From NCBI GenBank assembly GCA_002408485.1, contig DHSP01000070.1, forward strand, positions 1,453 through 39,196: a stretch of DNA of 37,744 nucleotides. Reading direction: 5' to 3'. This DNA is from Proteiniphilum sp. UBA5283 (GTDB lineage Bacteria > Bacteroidota > Bacteroidia > Bacteroidales > Dysgonomonadaceae). Shown piece after piece: positions 34,055-37,744 of the stretch. Positions within the stretch are counted from its first letter, which is position 1. Each line of letters starts with the position of its first letter. The position numbers and the translations under genes are program-made. The notes under the pieces were generated by a model, which saw nothing but the letters and a program-made list of their open reading frames with translations, did no database searches and had not been told where the DNA came from.

Positions 34055-34097
34055 AAAGAGAGGGTGCAACGACGTTGGCCACACACCCTCTCTTTTT
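34055..34097 (-). terminator. Hairpin terminator after asd
   Basis: A 12-bp stem (34055-34066 with 34084-34095; AAAGAGAGGGTG and its complement) with a 17-base loop, 12 bases after the asd stop on the minus strand. The plus-strand side ends in a T run, so it may also work in the other direction. Confidence 0.8.
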
Positions 34098-34109
34098 AGA
34101 ATTTACTAT

Positions 34110-35108
34110 TTATTGTTTGATCAGATACTCGGCTATCTGCACGGCATTGAGCGCAGCTCCCTTGCGGATCTGGTCTGAAACAGACCAGAAGCTGAGTCCG
34201 TTCTCGTTGGTCAGGTCCTTGCGGATGCGACCCACATATACCGGGTCTTTTCCCGTGAGATCGAGGGGCATGGGATATTCCTTGTTTGCCGGATTGTCGA
34301 TCACTACAACGCCTTCGGCCTTGCTGAAGGCCTCGCGTGCCTCTTCCAGCGAGATGGGGCGTTCGGTCTCGATCCAGATGGCTTCGGAATGGGCGCGCAT
34401 CACCGGAACCCGCACACAGGTGGCACTTACCTCTATGTCGGTGTGCATGATCTTGCGCGTTTCGTAATACATCTTCATCTCTTCTTTCGTATATCCGTTG
34501 TCGGTGAAGACATCTACCTGCGGGATCAGGTTGTAAGCCAGTTGATATGCAAACTTTGAAACGGTGGGTGTTTCGCCGTTAGCCAGTTGGCTGTGCTGAT
34601 CTTCCAGCTCCTGCATAGCCGCAGCGCCGGCACCCGAAGCTGCCTGATAGGTGGCCACGTGCACTTTCCTGATGTGGGAGATATCTTCAATTGCCTTCAG
34701 TGCTACCACCAGTTGTGCTGTGGTGCAGTTGGGGTTGGCAATGATGCCGCGCGGTGTGTTGAGCGCATCTTCGGCATTTACTTCCGGCACTACGAGAGGT
34801 ACATCGTCCTCCATGCGGAATGCACTGGAGTTGTCAATCATGATGGTACCATGCTTTGTGATTGTTCCGGCATATTCCAGCGACGTGCCGCCACCTGCGG
34901 AAACAAATGCAATGTCGATCCCCTTAAAGTCGTCGTTATGCTTCAACTCTTTTACGGTGATCTGTTTACCCTTGAAGGTATATGTGGTTCCGGCGCTTCT
35001 TGCAGAGCCGAATAAATGCAATTCATCCAGTGGGAAGTTTCTCTCTTCCAGTACGCGGAGTAATTCCTGACCTACGGCCCCGCTTGTACCAACAATAGCA
35101 ATCTTCAT
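34110..35108 (-). CDS. asd: Aspartate-semialdehyde dehydrogenase
   Basis: 332 aa. N-terminal NADP loop IVGTSGAVGQELLRVLEE, catalytic cysteine in IANPNCTTAQLV, a conserved QAASGAGAAAM block, and the acyl-binding C-terminal part with CVRVPVMRAHSEAIW. It reduces aspartyl phosphate to the semialdehyde that leads to lysine/diaminopimelate, threonine and methionine. Own promoter at 35210-35242 and own terminator, so a single-gene unit. No lysine riboswitch is recognisable in the roughly 95-base leader. Confidence 0.96.
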   Translation of the reverse strand: MKIAIVGTSGAVGQELLRVLEERNFPLDELHLFGSARSAGTTYTFKGKQITVKELKHNDDFKGIDIAFVSAGGGTSLEYAGTITKHGTIMIDNSSAFRMEDDVPLVVPEVNAEDALNTPRGIIANPNCTTAQLVVALKAIEDISHIRKVHVATYQAASGAGAAAMQELEDQHSQLANGETPTVSKFAYQLAYNLIPQVDVFTDNGYTKEEMKMYYETRKIMHTDIEVSATCVRVPVMRAHSEAIWIETERPISLEEAREAFSKAEGVVVIDNPANKEYPMPLDLTGKDPVYVGRIRKDLTNENGLSFWSVSDQIRKGAALNAVQIAEYLIKQ

Positions 35109-35209
35109 ATATTTATAATATTAATGATAACCAATCTTTGACTTACAAATACTGCTGAAAAGAAGGAAGTCTCACTTCTTTGTCTTTAGATGACGGACCT
35201 AAAGAATCA

Positions 35210-35242
35210 CAAAGATATAAAAAAGAGAATAGATGTAGCAAA
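35210..35242 (-). promoter_or_regulatory. Promoter of asd
   Basis: On the minus strand, TTTG (35239-35242) and TATCTTTG (35210-35217) are 21 bases apart. It lies just after the stop of the upstream small gene. Confidence 0.6.
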
Positions 35243-35251
35243 GTGAAACAG

Positions 35252-35569
35252 TTAAACTTGTGTGACAGCAATTTTTTTGGTAATCCTGCCTATTTTCAGG
35301 ATATAAAATCCCTTCGACAGGGAAAGGGTATATTCGTTCGTACCTGCTTTCACGCGGCGACTGTACACTTTTACACCCATGATATTGTAGATCTCCAGTA
35401 TCTCATCTTTCGGGAGATTTTCGATGATAAGCCTGTTCCCCGATAACTTTATTATCACTGTATCCTGCTCCTCTATAACAAGCCTGTTGGGATTCTCCTG
35501 AGAGGAGACCGGAAATCCGGTTCCACCAATCAAAAAGGCCATTAAAAGGATGGTACAGAAATGTTTCAT
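35252..35569 (-). CDS. Tiny secreted protein that is mainly a T9SS-like C-terminal domain
   Basis: 105 aa: a signal peptide (MKHFCTILLMAFLIGGTGF, cleaved near VSSQ), a short linker of about 25 residues, then a stretch that resembles the type A sorting domain of T9SS cargo: ILEIYNIMGVKVYSRRVK, then TLSLSKGFYILKIG and a final TKKIAV. There is no cargo domain between signal and sorting domain. It may be a remnant, a small secreted effector, or a surface-anchored competitor of cargo. The gene starts 15 bases after the rnz stop on the same strand and may be co-transcribed with queD-queE-rnz. Confidence 0.7.
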   Translation of the reverse strand: MKHFCTILLMAFLIGGTGFPVSSQENPNRLVIEEQDTVIIKLSGNRLIIENLPKDEILEIYNIMGVKVYSRRVKAGTNEYTLSLSKGFYILKIGRITKKIAVTQV

Positions 35570-35584
35570 AGCATGTGAATCACC

Positions 35585-36499
35585 TCACAAAGATAATATT
35601 TTTCCCTCAACGGCAAGCTCCGTGTCGGGAAAAACGGCGACAGCTTCCTTCAGGAGCGTACCAATTTCACTGTAACGCGAAGAGTAATGACCGATCACCA
35701 GTTTTTTTACGCCTGCCTCTCTTGCAATCTCGGCAGCCTGACGGGCTGTGGAGTGATAGGTTTCTTTCGCACGGGCAATTTCACTTTCGGCAAATGTGGC
35801 CTCGTGATAAAGAAGATCCACCTTTTCAATATACTGAACTATTTCGGGTGCATAGGCAGTATCGGAACAGTAGGCGTACCGGCGTGCAGGATTGCCGGGG
35901 TAGGTGAGATGCCTGTTAAGGATGAGGCTGCCATCGGGTGTGAGAAAATCGGCTCCCTTTTTAATATCTGGAATTTGCTTCACCGGGACATGATAAAAGT
36001 CGATCATTTCACGATTGATATGACGGGGGGTTTCTTTCTCTTCAAAAAGGAATCCGTTTGAAGGAATACGGTGTCTCAACGGAAAGGATGTCACTTTGAT
36101 CGATCTGTTTTCAAGAAGCACTTCCTGTCTATCGGGATTTAGAGGAAAGATGTTTATGTTGAACGACATGTGGTTGCCAAGGTACGTGAGCAACGGATTC
36201 AGCAGAAAGTCGATCTCCTTGTGGGCGTAGATATTCAAATCGCCGGTCCTGCCCAGCATGCTGAGTGTGGATAGCAAACCCGGCAGGCCGAAGGTATGGT
36301 CTCCGTGCAGATGCGAAATAAACAGGCTGTGCAGTTTGCTCATGCGAGTCTTGAATTTTCGCATCTGCAATTGCGTGCCTTCTCCGCAATCAATCATGAA
36401 CAGTTTCTCGTTCATGTCGACCAGTTGCGAAGGAGGGTTGTGCAGCGTGGTGGGCATGGCCGATCCGCAGCCGAGTATGGTTACCTGAAACTTTGTCAT
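35585..36499 (-). CDS. rnz: Ribonuclease Z
   Basis: 304 aa from the ATG at 36499 (an in-frame TTG 15 bases upstream is less likely). VTILGCGSAMPTTLHNPPSQ opens the MBL fold, the metal motif SHLHGDHTFGLPGL follows, and later ligands occur in YCSDTAYAPE and the HYSSRY block at the C-terminus. It removes tRNA 3' trailers; the tRNAs in this window lack encoded CCA, which fits an RNase Z maturation route. One base separates it from the queE stop. Confidence 0.95.
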   Translation of the reverse strand: MTKFQVTILGCGSAMPTTLHNPPSQLVDMNEKLFMIDCGEGTQLQMRKFKTRMSKLHSLFISHLHGDHTFGLPGLLSTLSMLGRTGDLNIYAHKEIDFLLNPLLTYLGNHMSFNINIFPLNPDRQEVLLENRSIKVTSFPLRHRIPSNGFLFEEKETPRHINREMIDFYHVPVKQIPDIKKGADFLTPDGSLILNRHLTYPGNPARRYAYCSDTAYAPEIVQYIEKVDLLYHEATFAESEIARAKETYHSTARQAAEIAREAGVKKLVIGHYSSRYSEIGTLLKEAVAVFPDTELAVEGKILSL

Positions 36500-36500
36500 A

Positions 36501-37082
36501 TCAGCGAATGCCAATCAGTTTGTGCGTCTGAATACTCAGTGACCACGCGGGATTTTCTTTCACCAGGGAAATGCAGTATTCCACGTTTTCCGGAATTATC
36601 CTGCTATCGTCGAAGATGGGGCTGAGAAAATAACGTGCCGACCTGGGGAGGATGGAAGTATCGGGCAGCGGGTCTCCCTTTTCGATGGGAAAGCGCAGTT
36701 CGTCTACTTCGGGGATGATCTCTCTGACTTTTTCGAAGTTTTGTTTGGGGCTGCAGGCGATGTAGTCAATGCCTGCTGGAACTTTCCGCGTTCCGTTGGT
36801 CTCGATTGCCTGCAGGTAGCCCTCTTTTTTGAAGATGGCTACAATGGCATCGGTAAGCTGCAGCGTGGGTTCGCCACCGGTCCAGATAACCCATTTACAG
36901 CTATATTGCTTTATTTCCCCGAGAACCTCGTCGACGGTCATTTTCACACCCCGTTCAAAGTCGGTATCGCAGAAGCTGCAAGTCAGGTTACACTTGGCCA
37001 GCCTGATGAAGATGGAGGCTTGTCCGGAGCGGCCTCCTTCTCCCTGGAGCGAGTAGAATATCTCATTCACGTTCAGGTTCAT
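36501..37082 (-). CDS. queE: 7-carboxy-7-deazaguanine synthase
   Basis: 193 aa radical SAM enzyme. Substrate loop FYSLQGEGGRSG, [4Fe-4S] cysteines in KCNLTCSFCDTDF (CxxxCxxC), WTGGEPTLQ for SAM binding, and a C-terminal WSLSIQTHKLIGI typical of QueE. It forms the deazaguanine ring of queuosine from carboxytetrahydropterin. It overlaps queD by 20 bases and abuts rnz. Confidence 0.95.
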   Translation of the reverse strand: MNLNVNEIFYSLQGEGGRSGQASIFIRLAKCNLTCSFCDTDFERGVKMTVDEVLGEIKQYSCKWVIWTGGEPTLQLTDAIVAIFKKEGYLQAIETNGTRKVPAGIDYIACSPKQNFEKVREIIPEVDELRFPIEKGDPLPDTSILPRSARYFLSPIFDDSRIIPENVEYCISLVKENPAWSLSIQTHKLIGIR

Positions 37083-37428
37083 AGGTCGCAGATGTTTTGG
37101 GCGTTTCGCTGACCTCTATGGCATACAACTCAGGGAGTTGCTGCTTGAAGTGGTCGTAGAGCATTTTGGCCAGATTCTCGGCCGAGGAATTGAGTGGGGC
37201 AAGGATGTCGTTTAGGTTGCGATGGTCGAGGACTGTATCGATATACTCTTTCACGATATTCAGTTCATTATAGTCGCGTACAAATCCTTGCAGGTTTAGT
37301 TCTTTGGCCCTCAGGTGTACGGTAACCACATAATTATGTCCATGAAAGCGGCTACAGGGATGGTCGGCAGGTAACCCGAAAAGGGAGTGTGCTGCCGAAA
37401 AGGAAAATTCTTTGCTTATTTTGTACAT
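37063..37428 (-). CDS. queD: 6-carboxytetrahydropterin synthase
   Basis: 121 aa from the ATG at 37428; the 32 residues upstream in frame are outside the family. FSFSAAHSL provides the first zinc His, CSRFHGHNYVV the catalytic Cys and two zinc His residues, and ENLAKMLYDHF matches the C-terminal part. It turns dihydroneopterin triphosphate into CPH4, the substrate of QueE. It is the first gene of a queD-queE-rnz unit; no preQ1 riboswitch is recognisable upstream. Confidence 0.93.
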   Translation of the reverse strand: MYKISKEFSFSAAHSLFGLPADHPCSRFHGHNYVVTVHLRAKELNLQGFVRDYNELNIVKEYIDTVLDHRNLNDILAPLNSSAENLAKMLYDHFKQQLPELYAIEVSETPKTSATYEPERE

Positions 37429-37573
37429 CGTATTGTTTTTTTGATGGACTGCTGTGTTGGCTGTTCTGACAGTCCAATATTTTTCTGAAATGCTTTTAAA
37501 TAGCTTCGCGACTGCCTTGTCCATCGCAAAAAGCGAGTAGACTTTCCGGAGGCGTTGCTTTTGAATAGGATTC

Positions 37574-37744
37574 TTATTTGTTTATGTCTTGATCCAAAAC
37601 CAGGCTCGTCCTGAGCGGGTAGTGGTCTGAAAATTTTAACCTGTCGACCTTCGACCCGAACGCTTTCATATTTTTGCTGTGAAGGATATAATCGATCCGA
37701 AACAAAAACAGATCTTCGTGGTAGGTGATGCCCGGGCCGAAGGA
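37574..37744 (-). CDS. Endonuclease/exonuclease/phosphatase family protein, 3' end
   Basis: Only the last 56 codons are in the window; the gene continues past the right edge. The visible C-terminus shows FRIDYILHSKNM and SDHYPL, the catalytic Asp and Asp-His of the EEP superfamily, and ends DQDINK. Members cleave nucleic acids or phosphoesters; the exact type cannot be told from this end. Confidence 0.8.
   Translation of the reverse strand, partial: SFGPGITYHEDLFLFRIDYILHSKNMKAFGSKVDRLKFSDHYPLRTSLVLDQDINK

Noticed and set aside
35109..35209. Lysine riboswitch upstream of asd
   Set aside because: The leader is about 95 bases, too short for a lysine riboswitch, and shows no matching helices.
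37429..37573. preQ1 riboswitch upstream of queD
   Set aside because: No preQ1-type hairpin with an A-rich tail could be recognised.
1..37744. CRISPR array, insertion sequence or prophage
   Set aside because: No regularly spaced repeats, transposase, integrase or phage structural genes were found on either strand.

Overview
This window reads as chromosomal DNA of a Bacteroidota member, most probably order Bacteroidales. The evidence is promoter-like elements of the form TTTG-N19-22-TAnnTTTG upstream of several genes, DUF4252 proteins beside an ECF sigma factor, a type IX secretion (T9SS) style C-terminal domain, and many signal-peptide or lipobox proteins. A strict or facultative anaerobe that ferments amino acids and peptides fits the phosphate butyryltransferase/butyrate kinase pair, tyrosine phenol-lyase and two M20 dipeptidases. 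Dysgonomonadaceae-type genera would match, but that placement is inference.

Layout. 1-1.8 kb (minus): corA and ksgA/rsmA. 1.9-5.2 kb (plus): flippase-like membrane protein, aminoacyl-histidine dipeptidase, flavodoxin-fold protein and a two-helix membrane protein, tightly packed. 5.3-6.9 kb: secreted subtilase. 7.0-9.0 kb: DUF4252, ECF sigma factor, single-TM anti-sigma-like protein, second DUF4252, closed by a hairpin terminator. 9.1-11.4 kb: xseA-xseB-ispD. 11.5 kb: Lrp/AsnC regulator. 12.1-13.7 kb (minus): tRNA-Pro(CGG) and tyrosine phenol-lyase with a near-perfect Bacteroidota promoter. 14.0 kb: tRNA-Gly(CCC). 14.3-16.5 kb: umuD-umuC-DEDDh exonuclease. 16.7-19.9 kb: ptb-buk-ATP-grasp-like protein. 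19.9-22.7 kb (minus): small conserved protein, M20 dipeptidase, exported SMP-30-like protein. 22.9-24.9 kb: large HEFGH metallopeptidase-like lipoprotein. 25.0 kb: tRNA-Ser(CGA), then an AT-rich orphan lipoprotein gene. 25.9-30.1 kb (minus): four-gene DevABC/TolC-type exporter. 30.2-31.7 kb (minus): metallo-beta-lactamase-fold protein and MnmD. 31.9-33.5 kb (plus): ZnuA-like and ZnuC-like metal transporter genes with no adjacent permease. 33.6-37.7 kb (minus): DCC protein, asd, a tiny CTD-only secreted protein, rnz, queE, queD and the 3' end of an endonuclease/exonuclease/phosphatase-family gene.

Most of the window is housekeeping or metabolism. No transposase, integrase, phage module or CRISPR array was seen. 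The parts most worth following up are the ATP-grasp-like protein abutting buk, the tiny protein that is essentially signal peptide plus a T9SS-like sorting domain, the umuDC-exonuclease cassette with a promoter-like element almost on its start codon, the DUF4252-bracketed sigma operon, and the uncharacterised HEFGH lipoprotein.
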